Assembly (NCBI GenBank): GCA_039636785.1
Contig: CP144169.1
Coordinates: 3,162,001 to 3,226,000, forward strand
DNA length: 64,000 nt
Source: Micrococcaceae bacterium Sec5.7
Lineage (GTDB): Bacteria > Actinomycetota > Actinomycetes > Actinomycetales > Micrococcaceae
Direction: 5' to 3'
Shown: positions 9,937-18,051 of the stretch, in pieces
Position numbering within the stretch: the stretch's first letter is position 1
How the letters are laid out: every line of letters starts with the position of its first letter
Position numbers and translations under genes: made by a program
The notes under the pieces: model-generated
Databases searched by the model: none
What the model was told of the DNA's origin: nothing
What the model saw: the letters and a program-made list of their open reading frames with translations, nothing else

Positions 9937-10368
9937 ATGTCCATAGCCGACGTTGAGCAGGTTGATGACCGGGGAATGGCGGCGTGGGACCAGCATGATG
10001 CGGCCGCGTTCGCCGGCCTGCTGGCCGATGATTTTACGTTTTCAGATGTATCAGTCCCTGAACCTCTGCGCTCGCGGGACCAGGTAAGAGAGTACATGGA
10101 GACTTGGTTTACGGCGTTCCCGGACATGCGCTCAAAAACCACGAACCGGGTGGTCAGCGAGGATCAAGTCGCCGCGGAAGTCGAATTCACTGGCACCAAC
10201 ACCGGGCCCCTGCTGATGGGGGGCCAAGAGATCCCGGCGACGGGACGGGCAATTACCGGCACGGGAACCTACTTTGCCTCGGTCAGGGACGGAAAGATCG
10301 TCTCCTTCAGAGCCCACCCGGATGTCGCGGCTCTCATGGGGCAGCTGGGGCTGCTCCCCGGAACCTGA
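9937..10368 (+). CDS. SnoaL-like / NTF2-fold protein
   Basis: A 143-residue protein of the SnoaL-like polyketide-cyclase family in the NTF2 fold: an N-terminal helix pair followed by LADDFTFSDVS, an EYMETWFTAFPDMR segment typical of the family, and a curved sheet. Many such small proteins bind or turn over hydrophobic ligands, but no specific reaction can be assigned. The ATG at 9937 has a very strong GAGGAGGAG site seven bases before it; a GTG one codon upstream is too close to that site. It stands alone, downstream of the two structured elements, and is the best candidate to be controlled by them if they act on the plus strand. Confidence 0.75.
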   Translation: MSIADVEQVDDRGMAAWDQHDAAAFAGLLADDFTFSDVSVPEPLRSRDQVREYMETWFTAFPDMRSKTTNRVVSEDQVAAEVEFTGTNTGPLLMGGQEIPATGRAITGTGTYFASVRDGKIVSFRAHPDVAALMGQLGLLPGT

Positions 10369-10493
10369 CCGGGCGCTGCGCACACGCGGGAACGGCGCGT
10401 GGACTGTCTACGTCATTGTCATTCAGGACCGCTATATACCGGCATGCGGTCCCCGGGCGGGCTGTCCCGCTGCGCGCCACAGTGCGGTGACAG

Positions 10494-11342
10494 TTACGCC
10501 CCCAGCACACTCACCGGATGGTTCAGGTGTTGCCGGGCGAACCGGAGCGTCTCTGCCAGCCATCCCTCCCGCTCGCCGGCTGCCTTGGCGCGGCGGGTGG
10601 AGATCTCGGCAACCACCACACCACCGAAGTTGCTGGCCGCGAGATACTGCAAGGCCTCAGCGCAGCGCTGGGTGCCGTGGCCGGGGATCAGGTGCTCGTC
10701 CCTGCCGGAGCCGGACCCGTCGGTCAGATGGATGTGCCGCAGCTTGCTGCGCAGCGACTTGATCGCCTCAAGGCTGTTGCCCCCGGCAGTGGCGGCGTGC
10801 GAGAAATCCCAGGTGACGTCGTCGTAATCCTGCTCCATCGGATCCCAGTGCGGCAGATACGCCAGCGCCTCGCGCCCCCGCGCACGCCACGGGTACATGT
10901 TCTCCACCGCGATATGCACCTGGTACATGTCCGCGAATTCACGGACGCCGGCGGCAAAATTCTCGGCGTAGTTGCTCTGCCAGCGGAACGGCGGGTGCAC
11001 CACCACGGTATCGCAGCCCACCTCGCGGGCCATCCGGCAGGACATCTCGATCTTGTTCCAAGCGGCGCCCCAGACCTGCTGCGTGAGCAGGAGCGTGGGC
11101 GCGTGGATGGAGACAATCGGCTGCCGATAGCGGTGGCTCAGCTCCAGCAGCGCGTGCGGGTTCTGGCTGGTGGCGTTGTTGGTGACCATCACCTCCACAC
11201 CGTCGTAGCCAAGGTCCTGCGCAACGGCGAAGGCGTCGTGCACGCTGAGCGGATACACGGACGCGCTGGACAGCGCCACCGGGACGGTGCGCCCGTTTTG
11301 GGGGCTTGGCTCTTCCGGGTAACGCCCGACGCCGTCACTCAT
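10494..11342 (-). CDS. Sugar phosphate isomerase/epimerase-like TIM-barrel protein
   Basis: A 282-residue xylose-isomerase-like (AP endonuclease 2 superfamily) TIM barrel. Likely metal ligands sit on successive strands: VSIHAP, VVVHPP, VAVENM, WDFSHA and HLTDGSG. The family covers sugar isomerases, epimerases and deoxyribonuclease IV relatives; the substrate is not evident. Its ATG lies one base after the stop of the Ppx/GppA gene (TGA, one base, ATG), so the two are almost certainly translated from one mRNA. This pairing is common in actinobacteria next to proC, which suggests a conserved but undefined housekeeping role. Confidence 0.8.
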   Translation of the reverse strand: MSDGVGRYPEEPSPQNGRTVPVALSSASVYPLSVHDAFAVAQDLGYDGVEVMVTNNATSQNPHALLELSHRYRQPIVSIHAPTLLLTQQVWGAAWNKIEMSCRMAREVGCDTVVVHPPFRWQSNYAENFAAGVREFADMYQVHIAVENMYPWRARGREALAYLPHWDPMEQDYDDVTWDFSHAATAGGNSLEAIKSLRSKLRHIHLTDGSGSGRDEHLIPGHGTQRCAEALQYLAASNFGGVVVAEISTRRAKAAGEREGWLAETLRFARQHLNHPVSVLGA

Positions 11343-11343
11343 C

Positions 11344-12351
11344 TCAGCTGGCCAGCCCGCCGATGGCGGAGGTCAGCGGCGCATGCGGTGTCCCGACGTG
11401 GGGTGCCGGGTCCAGCGGGCCGTCGAAGACCAGCTGGTCCAGACGGCGCAGGATCAGGCCCTCACGCAGCGCCCAGGGGCAGATTTCCATGCTGGCGAAT
11501 TCGAACATTTCCAAGGCAGCCTCGGCCACGAGCGCCCCGGCGAGCAGCTGGGGCGCACGGGCCTCCGAGACGCCGGGCAGGTGCAGCCTGTCCTCCACCT
11601 GCATGGCGGAGATGCGCTGCGCCCACAGGCCAAGGTCTGTGGCGTGGAGTTCACGCTTGACGTACGGGCCGGCTCCGCTGGGGGCGGCCCCGGCAATACG
11701 TGCCAGGGAACGGAAGGTCTTGGAAGTGCCGGCCACCAGGTTGGCCTTGCCCAGTTTGCCGAAGCGGCGGACGGCAGGCTTGAGGGTGGCACGGATGTAG
11801 CGGCGCAGATCCTTCACGCTCTTGGCCGACGGCGGATCCTCGAGCAGCCACTCCCGCGTGAGGCGGCTGGCACCCAGAGGCACGGACGTGGCGAGTTCAG
11901 GAAGCTCGTCCTGGCCGAAGGCCATTTCAAAGGAGCCGCCGCCGATGTCCAGGTCCAGGATGGGCCCGGCACCCCAGCCGTACCAGCGCCGGACCGCGAA
12001 GAACGTCATGGACGCCTCTTCGCTGCCGGTGAGTTCCTGCAGCGTCACGGTGGTCTCGTGCTTCACCCTGGCCAGGACGGCCGGGCCGTTGGTGGCTTCC
12101 CGGATGGCGGAGGTACAGAAGGCCAGCAGATCCTCGGCCTTGTGCCGGGCGGCAAACTCCCACGCTTCCAGGACGAACTCGATCAGCTCATGCTGCCCGG
12201 CGTCGTTGATGTTGCCGTCGCCGTCCAGATACTGGACCAGGGACAACGGACGCTTGTGCGAGGCAAAAGGCACAGGGCGCGCGCCAGGGTGCGCATCCAC
12301 CAGGAGTAGATGGACAGTGTTGGACCCGATATCGAGGACGCCTAGCCGCAT
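11344..12351 (-). CDS. Ppx/GppA-family phosphatase
   Basis: A 335-residue exopolyphosphatase/guanosine-pentaphosphatase family protein with the ASKHA fold. The two phosphate-binding loops are clear: VLDIGSNTVHLLLVD at the N-terminus and LDIGGGSFEMA near residue 150. The segment FCTSAIREATNG is also family-typical. It hydrolyses polyphosphate and/or pppGpp; at this length it is the short actinobacterial type without the C-terminal HD-like domain of E. coli Ppx. It heads a two-gene operon with the TIM-barrel gene, one base apart. Which activity dominates cannot be read from the sequence. Confidence 0.88.
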   Translation of the reverse strand: MRLGVLDIGSNTVHLLLVDAHPGARPVPFASHKRPLSLVQYLDGDGNINDAGQHELIEFVLEAWEFAARHKAEDLLAFCTSAIREATNGPAVLARVKHETTVTLQELTGSEEASMTFFAVRRWYGWGAGPILDLDIGGGSFEMAFGQDELPELATSVPLGASRLTREWLLEDPPSAKSVKDLRRYIRATLKPAVRRFGKLGKANLVAGTSKTFRSLARIAGAAPSGAGPYVKRELHATDLGLWAQRISAMQVEDRLHLPGVSEARAPQLLAGALVAEAALEMFEFASMEICPWALREGLILRRLDQLVFDGPLDPAPHVGTPHAPLTSAIGGLAS

Positions 12352-12425
12352 GCTGCCATTATTCCCCGACAGGGTGCGGCAGATGCAACTGCGCCATCAC
12401 ATTTCCTGCCGGGCGCAGCGGACGG

Positions 12426-12899
12426 CTATTCGGCAGAAGGTCCTGTGGCGGGTTTGGCAGCTTCGTCGGCGGGTTCGTCGGCAGCTTCGTCGGCGCGCTT
12501 GAAGTCGCGTTTGATGTTGGCCACGCCTTCCGGGTTGATCTCGAATCCGAACGCGCTGCCCGGGTTGATGACCATGCCCAGCTCTTCCCCGATGTTGGCA
12601 ATGATTGCGGCGCCCTGCGTTCCCAGCACATTGGGTGCGGCTGCAAGGTACTGCTCGTCAGCACGGCTGGGGTGCGAGAAAACGGCCAGAACGGGCTGGC
12701 CCTCGGAGTTCGCGAGCACCAGCGGCTCCACCGGGGCGTCCTCGCTTTCGAGCCCCTCGGTGCTGATGACGTAGACCTCGCTGTTGAGGAAGGACAGGAT
12801 GACGTCCACGGGGCTCGAGCCGGGCTGTTCACCCTGGGCGAGCTTCTCTTCGAGTTCGTTCAGCGGCTGGATGTCTGTCGGAGCAGGCTGTTCAGTCAT
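12426..12899 (-). CDS. SseB-family protein
   Basis: A 157-residue protein with an SseB N-terminal domain (LNELEEKLAQGE, FLNSEVYVIST, PVLAVFSHPSRADE, LGMVINPGSAFGFEINPEGV). The role of this domain in actinobacteria is not established. The C-terminal 30 residues are a low-complexity tail made of ADEAADEPADEAA-like units, encoded by imperfect 9- to 12-bp DNA repeats, and so probably variable in length. It follows topA on the same strand, but a large hairpin separates the two. The ATG has no strong ribosome site. Confidence 0.7.
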   Translation of the reverse strand: MTEQPAPTDIQPLNELEEKLAQGEQPGSSPVDVILSFLNSEVYVISTEGLESEDAPVEPLVLANSEGQPVLAVFSHPSRADEQYLAAAPNVLGTQGAAIIANIGEELGMVINPGSAFGFEINPEGVANIKRDFKRADEAADEPADEAAKPATGPSAE

Positions 12900-12937
12900 G
12901 TTCCTACTCGATCACGTTGAGCCCGCGGGCGCAAACG

Positions 12938-13005
12938 CGAGTTCGCGGGAAACCTGCGGGTTCGCCGTAAATTTCCGGCGAACTCGCACGTTTCCCGCGA
13001 TCTCG
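12938..13005 (-). terminator. Nested long hairpin after topA
   Basis: Two stems are stacked on one axis. The outer 16-bp stem (12938-12953 with 12990-13005) has one mismatch, the inner 13-bp stem (12955-12967 with 12976-12988) has one mismatch, and the loop is eight AT-rich bases. It starts 14 bases after the topA stop and most likely ends or stabilises that message. There is no U-tract. In size it resembles the palindrome at 1407-1472 but not in sequence. Confidence 0.65.
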
Positions 13006-13018
13006 GCGCGGCAGGAAG

Positions 13019-15745
13019 CTACTTCTTCGCGGCAGCCTTGCGCGCCGGAGCCTTGCGGGCTGTGGCGGTCCGCTTAACCGGCCCCCTGGCCCGCTTCTCC
13101 GCGAGAAGTTCGACGGCGCGTTCCCGCGTCAGTTCCTCGAGTGCGGTGGTGCGGGGCACCGTGATGTTGGTGATGCCGTCGGTGATGTACGGGCCGAAGC
13201 GGCCTTCCTTCACCACGATGTTCTTTTCCGACACCGGGTCCGGGCCGAACTCAGCCAGCGGCGGAACAGCGGCACGGGCGCCGCGCTGCTTGGGCTGGGA
13301 GTAGATCTCCAGGGCCTGCTCCAGAGTGATGGTGAAGATTTCATCTTCAGACCCGATGGAACGTGAGTCCGTGCCCTTCTTCAGGTACGGGCCGAACCGG
13401 CCGTTCTGCACCGTGATCGCGTGGCCCTCGGCATCCGCACCGAGGACTCGGGGCAGGCTCATCAGCTGCAGGGCCTCGTCCAGGGAGATGGAGTCAACCG
13501 CCATGGACGCGAACAGTGAGCCCGTGCGGGGCTTGGCCTTGACAGGCTTCTTCGGCGGCTTGGGCTTGCCGTTTTTGTAGTACTCCACCGGCTGGTTGGC
13601 CAGTTGTTCCTCTGTCATCTCCGGAATGACTTCCGTGACGTATGCGCCGTACCGGCCGTTTTTGGCCACCACGGTGTGCCCGGTGTGCGGATCTGCACCC
13701 AGGACGCGCTCCTCGGGAGCGGCCGTCTCCATAAGTTCGATGGCCTTGGCCGCCGTGAGCTCATCCGGTGCCAGGTCCTCCGGAACGTTGGCGCGGGAGG
13801 CCTCGACAACCTCTCCGGTCTTCGGATCCACAGTGGGGATGGAGCTTTCCAGATACGGGCCGAACTTGCCGACACGCAGGGTGATTCCGTCCGTGATGGG
13901 CACCGAGTTGATCTCACGGGCGTCGATTTCACCCAGGTTGTTCACAATGCTCAGAAGGCCGGGATCGGAATCCTCGCCGTAGTAGAAGTGCTTCAGCCAA
14001 GCGGAACCGGCGGCCTGGCCGTTGGCAATCTTGTCCAGGTCAGCTTCCATGTCTGCCGTGAACTCGTAATCCACGTAGTCGGTGAAGTGCTGCTCCAGGA
14101 GGCGGATCACGGAGAACGCGATCCAGCTGGGAACCAGCGCGGAACCCTGCTTCCGCACGTAACCGCGGTCCTGGATGGTGGAAATAGTGGAGGCATAGGT
14201 GGACGGGCGGCCGATGCCCTTCTTTTCCAGCTCGGCCGTCAGCGACGCTTCCGTGAAACGCGGCGGCGGGGAGGTCTCGTGGCCAACGGCGAGGATGTCC
14301 GAGGCTGCGAGGGCGTCGTCCTTGGCCACGTTCGGCAGACGGCGGGCTTCCTCGGATTCGTCGTCGCCGCGGCTTTCGTCCTTGCCTTCCTCGTAGGCAG
14401 CCAGGAAGCCGGGGAAGGTGATGACTGTGCCGGAGGCGGAGAATTCGGCGTCCCGGCCGTCGGAAGCCACAGCGCCAAGCTTGATGGTGGCGGTGGAGCC
14501 CTTGGCATCGCCCATCTGGGAGGCAACGGTGCGCTTCCAGATCAGCTCGTACAAACGGAATTCATCGCCGCTGAGCTGCTTGGCAACCTGGGCCGGGGTG
14601 CGGAAGGAGTCACCGGCGGGGCGGATGGCCTCGTGCGCCTCCTGCGCGTTCGCTGCCTTGCTGCTGTAAACCCGCGGAGACTGCGGAATGTACTCTGGGC
14701 CGTAAAGCTCCGAAGCCTGGCGGCGGGCAGCCGTGACGGCCTCGTTGCTCAGCGCGGAGGAGTCCGTACGCATATAGGTGATATAGCCGTTTTCATACAA
14801 GCGCTGGGCGACCTGCATGGTGCTCTTGGAGGAGAAGCGGAGCTTACGTCCGGCTTCCTGCTGGAGCGTGGAGGTGGTGAACGGCGCGGCCGGGCGGCGG
14901 GTGTACGGCTTGGTGTCGACGGAGCGGACCCGGAAGTCGGCATCCTGGAGGCTTGCCGCCAGCGAGGTGGCGAGCTCCTCATCGAGGTGCGCCGCATTGC
15001 GGGCGGTGAGTACGCCGTCGTCGTTGAAGTCACGGCCGGTGGCCACCTTGGCGCCGTCGACGGCAGCCAGCTTGGCCTTGAATGAAGCGGCCCCTGCGCC
15101 GAACTGGCCGGTCAGGTCCCAGTAGGACGCAGCCTTGAACGCCATGCGTTCGCGTTCACGGTCCACAACCATCCGGGTCACCACGGACTGCACCCGGCCG
15201 GCGGAGAGGCCGCGGGCAACCTTGCGCCACAGCACCGGGGAGATCTCGTAGCCGTAGAGGCGGTCCAGCACGCGGCGGGTTTCCTGCGCGTCGACGAGGT
15301 CCTGGTCCACGTCGCGCAGGTTATCCATGGCGCGGTGGATGGCTTCCTTGGTGATTTCACCGAAGGTCATCCGGTACACCGGCACCTTGGGCTTGAGCAC
15401 TTCCAGCAGGTGCCACGCGATGGCCTCGCCCTCGCGGTCCCCATCGGTTGCGAGATAGAGAGCGTCGGCATCTTTGAGCTGCGCCTTGAGTTCGGCGACC
15501 TTTTTCTTCTTGTCCGGGGACACCACGTAGTAGGGCTTGAAGTCGTTTTCAATGTCGACGGCGAACTTGCCCAGCGGTGTCTTCTTCAGTTCCGCGGGGA
15601 GCTCGGAGGGCTGCGGAAGGTCGCGGATGTGACCGATGGAGGCCTCAACGATGAAGCCCTCGCCCAAGTACTTGGCGATGGTCTTGCTCTTGGCGGGAGA
15701 CTCTACGATCACGAGTTTCTTGCCGGTTTTGGCCTTGCTTGGCAC
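13019..15745 (-). CDS. topA: DNA topoisomerase I
   Basis: A 908-residue type IA topoisomerase that relaxes negative supercoils. It has the Toprim domain (LVIVESPAKSKTIAKYLG near the start, then LATDGDREGEAIAWHL with the metal-binding DxD), the catalytic tyrosine motif GYITYMRTDS, and four C-terminal repeats of the type GRFGPYL (GRYGAYVTEV, GRFGPYLKKG, GRFGPYITDG and one degenerate). It ends in a Lys/Ala/Arg tail characteristic of actinobacterial TopA. I start it at the GTG at 15745, five bases after AGGAG; the open frame runs 14 codons further upstream without a ribosome site. Length fits actinobacterial enzymes. Confidence 0.96.
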   Translation of the reverse strand: MPSKAKTGKKLVIVESPAKSKTIAKYLGEGFIVEASIGHIRDLPQPSELPAELKKTPLGKFAVDIENDFKPYYVVSPDKKKKVAELKAQLKDADALYLATDGDREGEAIAWHLLEVLKPKVPVYRMTFGEITKEAIHRAMDNLRDVDQDLVDAQETRRVLDRLYGYEISPVLWRKVARGLSAGRVQSVVTRMVVDRERERMAFKAASYWDLTGQFGAGAASFKAKLAAVDGAKVATGRDFNDDGVLTARNAAHLDEELATSLAASLQDADFRVRSVDTKPYTRRPAAPFTTSTLQQEAGRKLRFSSKSTMQVAQRLYENGYITYMRTDSSALSNEAVTAARRQASELYGPEYIPQSPRVYSSKAANAQEAHEAIRPAGDSFRTPAQVAKQLSGDEFRLYELIWKRTVASQMGDAKGSTATIKLGAVASDGRDAEFSASGTVITFPGFLAAYEEGKDESRGDDESEEARRLPNVAKDDALAASDILAVGHETSPPPRFTEASLTAELEKKGIGRPSTYASTISTIQDRGYVRKQGSALVPSWIAFSVIRLLEQHFTDYVDYEFTADMEADLDKIANGQAAGSAWLKHFYYGEDSDPGLLSIVNNLGEIDAREINSVPITDGITLRVGKFGPYLESSIPTVDPKTGEVVEASRANVPEDLAPDELTAAKAIELMETAAPEERVLGADPHTGHTVVAKNGRYGAYVTEVIPEMTEEQLANQPVEYYKNGKPKPPKKPVKAKPRTGSLFASMAVDSISLDEALQLMSLPRVLGADAEGHAITVQNGRFGPYLKKGTDSRSIGSEDEIFTITLEQALEIYSQPKQRGARAAVPPLAEFGPDPVSEKNIVVKEGRFGPYITDGITNITVPRTTALEELTRERAVELLAEKRARGPVKRTATARKAPARKAAAKK

Positions 15746-15871
15746 GGTGCTCCTACAGAAAAAGGTTGCTCGGGCAGATGCGCCCATACCCGCCTAGTTC
15801 ACCATATTTTGCAGAATCATGCCCATTCGTGTGGAAAACGCGTGCTGCCCGTCACATGGGCGGATGCAAAG

Positions 15872-16567
15872 CTACTGCCCGGTAACGGCACCCGCACGGT
15901 CGTCCGGAATCATGGACCACATGGTGGACATACGCTCGGCTCCCGCCGGAATCCGACTGGGGTCCTCCAGCTCGTAGTCCTTCAACAGCTCGAAGACCCG
16001 CTCGGTGAGCTCGGCCCGCTGCTCCGGCGTCAGGTACAGCAGGTTGCTGGCCAGGACCACCACGGACGACGCCTCTGACGACTCACCGCGCTTGCGCCGT
16101 TCGTCGCGGACCTTGGCGTAGGCGCTTGCGCGGCGGCGGAAGGCATCCAGCTCGAGATCCAGCACCGCGAATTCCGGGCTGGCCGCTCCCCCGCCGGAGT
16201 TGATGGTGAAGTCCGTTCCGGCGGCTTTCCAGCGGCGTTCCCTGGCATCACCGGATGCCTCCGCGGGGACCACCATCCCCCACTTCTGCAGCGCCCGCAG
16301 GTGGTAGCTCATGGCGCTCGGTGTCAGGCCGGTCTGCGCTGCGAGCTCGGTGGCCGTGCGGCTCTGCTGAGTGGAATACAGCTCCGAGATGACCTCAAGC
16401 CGGGCCGCGTGGGCGAGTGCCCTGATGGCCTTGGGATCGGTGATCTCCACTTTCTTCTCCGGCCGCGGCCTGCGCTTGGCCGTTTCCGGCGCCGGCTTGG
16501 CGGGCGACGGAGCTGCGTTTGTTGCGGCAGCGCCGGCGGGCTCCGCCTTTGAAGGATCTGTATTCAC
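15872..16567 (-). CDS. ArsR-type (HTH_20) regulator divergent from an MFS gene
   Basis: A 231-residue regulator. After a 40-residue Ala/Pro/Lys-rich leader comes a winged helix of the HTH_20/ArsR kind: DPKAIRALAHAARLEVISELY, then TATELAAQTGLTPSAMSYHLRALQKWGMV. The C-terminal half (residues 120-231) is helical and probably binds ligand or mediates dimerisation. It starts with GTG at 16565-16567; no strong ribosome site is seen. It is divergent from an MFS gene 79 bp away, and a TGAAAG/CTTTCA palindrome in that gap overlaps the MFS promoter. Repression of the transporter by this protein is the obvious model. Confidence 0.82.
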   Translation of the reverse strand: MNTDPSKAEPAGAAATNAAPSPAKPAPETAKRRPRPEKKVEITDPKAIRALAHAARLEVISELYSTQQSRTATELAAQTGLTPSAMSYHLRALQKWGMVVPAEASGDARERRWKAAGTDFTINSGGGAASPEFAVLDLELDAFRRRASAYAKVRDERRKRGESSEASSVVVLASNLLYLTPEQRAELTERVFELLKDYELEDPSRIPAGAERMSTMWSMIPDDRAGAVTGQ

Positions 16568-16609
16568 CGCCCCAGTCTATCCGGAGGCGTCCAGTTGTGA
16601 AATAAGTGC

Positions 16610-16641
16610 TTGACATTATTGCTCGTGAAAGAGTACTTTCA
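16610..16641 (+). promoter_or_regulatory. Promoter and palindromic operator of the MFS gene; likely leaderless
   Basis: A perfect -35 TTGACA (16610-16615) and a -10 TACTTT (16634-16639) are 18 bp apart. The palindrome TGAAAG-AGTA-CTTTCA (16626-16641) covers the -10. Transcription should begin at about 16646-16647, which is the A of the ATG, and there is no Shine-Dalgarno sequence. The transporter mRNA is therefore predicted to be leaderless and repressed by the neighbouring ArsR-type protein. Confidence 0.7.
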
Positions 16642-16646
16642 GAAAT

Positions 16647-17957
16647 ATGAAACAGACACTTCATAAAGTGGCGGATACTGAACGGCCTCTCTGGCGCAAC
16701 CGCGACTTTGTGCTCGCCAGCAGCTCCCGTTTCATCGCCACGGCAGGCATTGGCGCCGTCGTCGTCGCCATCATGCTGCACCTCCAGAGCGCCGCGGCGG
16801 CCGGAAACGCCGCCATCCCCGGCCCCTGGCTGGTGGCCGGCTACCTGCTGTGCTCGGCCCTGCCGCTGGTGGTTTTTGCCCCGTGGGCGGGCCGGCTGGC
16901 GGACACTAGAGATTCAAGGACGCTTGCGACGGCGGCTTCCGCAGTCAGTGCCGCGGCTGTCGCCGGCATGGGACTGGGCATGCAGTACGTGGACAACTAC
17001 ATCCCCGTACTGTTCGCCATGACGTTTGTGCTGGACACCGCACAGGCGGTTGCCGGGCCCACGTGGCAGGCCCTGCTGCCCCGGATCGTGGGCGAGCGCC
17101 GCACCCCCAGTGCTGTCGGAACCATGCAGGCCACCACAATGATTGCCGGAATGGTTGGCCCGGCTGCGGGCGGGCTGCTGACCGGTTGGGGCGGTTTCTC
17201 ACTGGTCTTTGCGGTGGCCAGCGCCTGCTATGTGGCCATGGGCATGGGCGCATTGCTCATCCGGACCAGGCGCGGAACAGCCGCCGAACAGGCCGGCCGC
17301 GAGCGCCCTGCGCTCATGGGCGGGTTGAGCCTGATTCGGAAGGACAGCCTGGTGTGGGCCCTGGTGCTCGGCGCACTGTTCTTTATCACCGCGGGCGAGG
17401 CCACCAACGTACTGGAGGTCTTCCTGGCCCGCGGTGAATTGGGCGCCAGCGAAACCCAGTACGGGCTGTTGGCCGGAGTCTTCGGCCTGGGCATGGCCGC
17501 CGGCGCTGCGCTGTCGGGGCGCATCAAAACGCCCCCGGCGCGGCTTCGCATCCTGCTCGTTTCGATGGCCCTAACGTCCGCATCTCTGGCCATCATGGGC
17601 CTGGTTCCCAACATCACCCTGCTGTTTGTGGCCTACACCGCCATGGGGGTGGCGTGCGGGGCGCTGAATGCCTGCTTCGGGGCGATCGTTATCCTGCGGA
17701 TCCCGGAGAGCGGCCGGGGCCAGGCCATCTCCATCATCGGCGGAATGACCCGGGCCGTGTCCATCGCCGCGCTGGGCGTGGGCGGACTGCTCGGTGCCCT
17801 CCTGCCGATCCGCAGCAGCTTTATGATCACGGGCGCCGCAGGAGTTCTGGTGGCGGTGGCCCTTGCGGCGTATGTTCTGCCGCGGTTCGGTCACGGGGGT
17901 GCCGCCGTCGCAGAACTCCATCAGCCTGAGCTCCATCGGCACGTTCCAGCGCCCTAA
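16647..17957 (+). CDS. MFS transporter controlled by adjacent ArsR-type regulator
   Basis: A 436-residue major-facilitator protein with about twelve transmembrane segments, the loop 2-3 signature FAPWAGRLADTRDSRTL and MFS_3-like features (DTAQAVAGPTWQALLPRIVG). It is probably a drug or metabolite exporter. The gene is divergent from the ArsR-type regulator and has a strong promoter whose start point coincides with the ATG. The C-terminal coding region carries one arm of a 14-bp inverted repeat whose partner lies 10 bases after the stop, so its last codons double as part of a terminator-like structure. Confidence 0.87.
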   Translation: MKQTLHKVADTERPLWRNRDFVLASSSRFIATAGIGAVVVAIMLHLQSAAAAGNAAIPGPWLVAGYLLCSALPLVVFAPWAGRLADTRDSRTLATAASAVSAAAVAGMGLGMQYVDNYIPVLFAMTFVLDTAQAVAGPTWQALLPRIVGERRTPSAVGTMQATTMIAGMVGPAAGGLLTGWGGFSLVFAVASACYVAMGMGALLIRTRRGTAAEQAGRERPALMGGLSLIRKDSLVWALVLGALFFITAGEATNVLEVFLARGELGASETQYGLLAGVFGLGMAAGAALSGRIKTPPARLRILLVSMALTSASLAIMGLVPNITLLFVAYTAMGVACGALNACFGAIVILRIPESGRGQAISIIGGMTRAVSIAALGVGGLLGALLPIRSSFMITGAAGVLVAVALAAYVLPRFGHGGAAVAELHQPELHRHVPAP

Positions 17958-17980
17958 GTTACATAGCTGATGGAGTTCTG
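17911..17980. terminator. 14-bp inverted repeat spanning the MFS stop codon
   Basis: CAGAACTCCATCAG at 17911-17924, inside the MFS gene, is exactly complementary to 17967-17980 in the intergenic gap, with a 42-base loop containing the stop codon. There is no U-tract. It lies between two convergent genes (MFS and the methyltransferase), so it could act for both or simply be an insertion scar. Confidence 0.5.
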
Positions 17981-18017
17981 TGCAGTGTTCAAACGGCGGC
18001 AGTGTTCACGCGGGGAT

Positions 18018-18051
18018 CAGGTTCAAACGGGAAGCAGGTTCAAACGGGAAG
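18018..18051. repeat. 17-bp tandem duplication at the methyltransferase 3' end
   Basis: Two exact 17-bp copies (18018-18034 and 18035-18051) lie end to end. The methyltransferase stop codon (18040-18042) falls inside the second, so the duplication has reshaped the last residues or the stop position of that gene. Confidence 0.85.
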
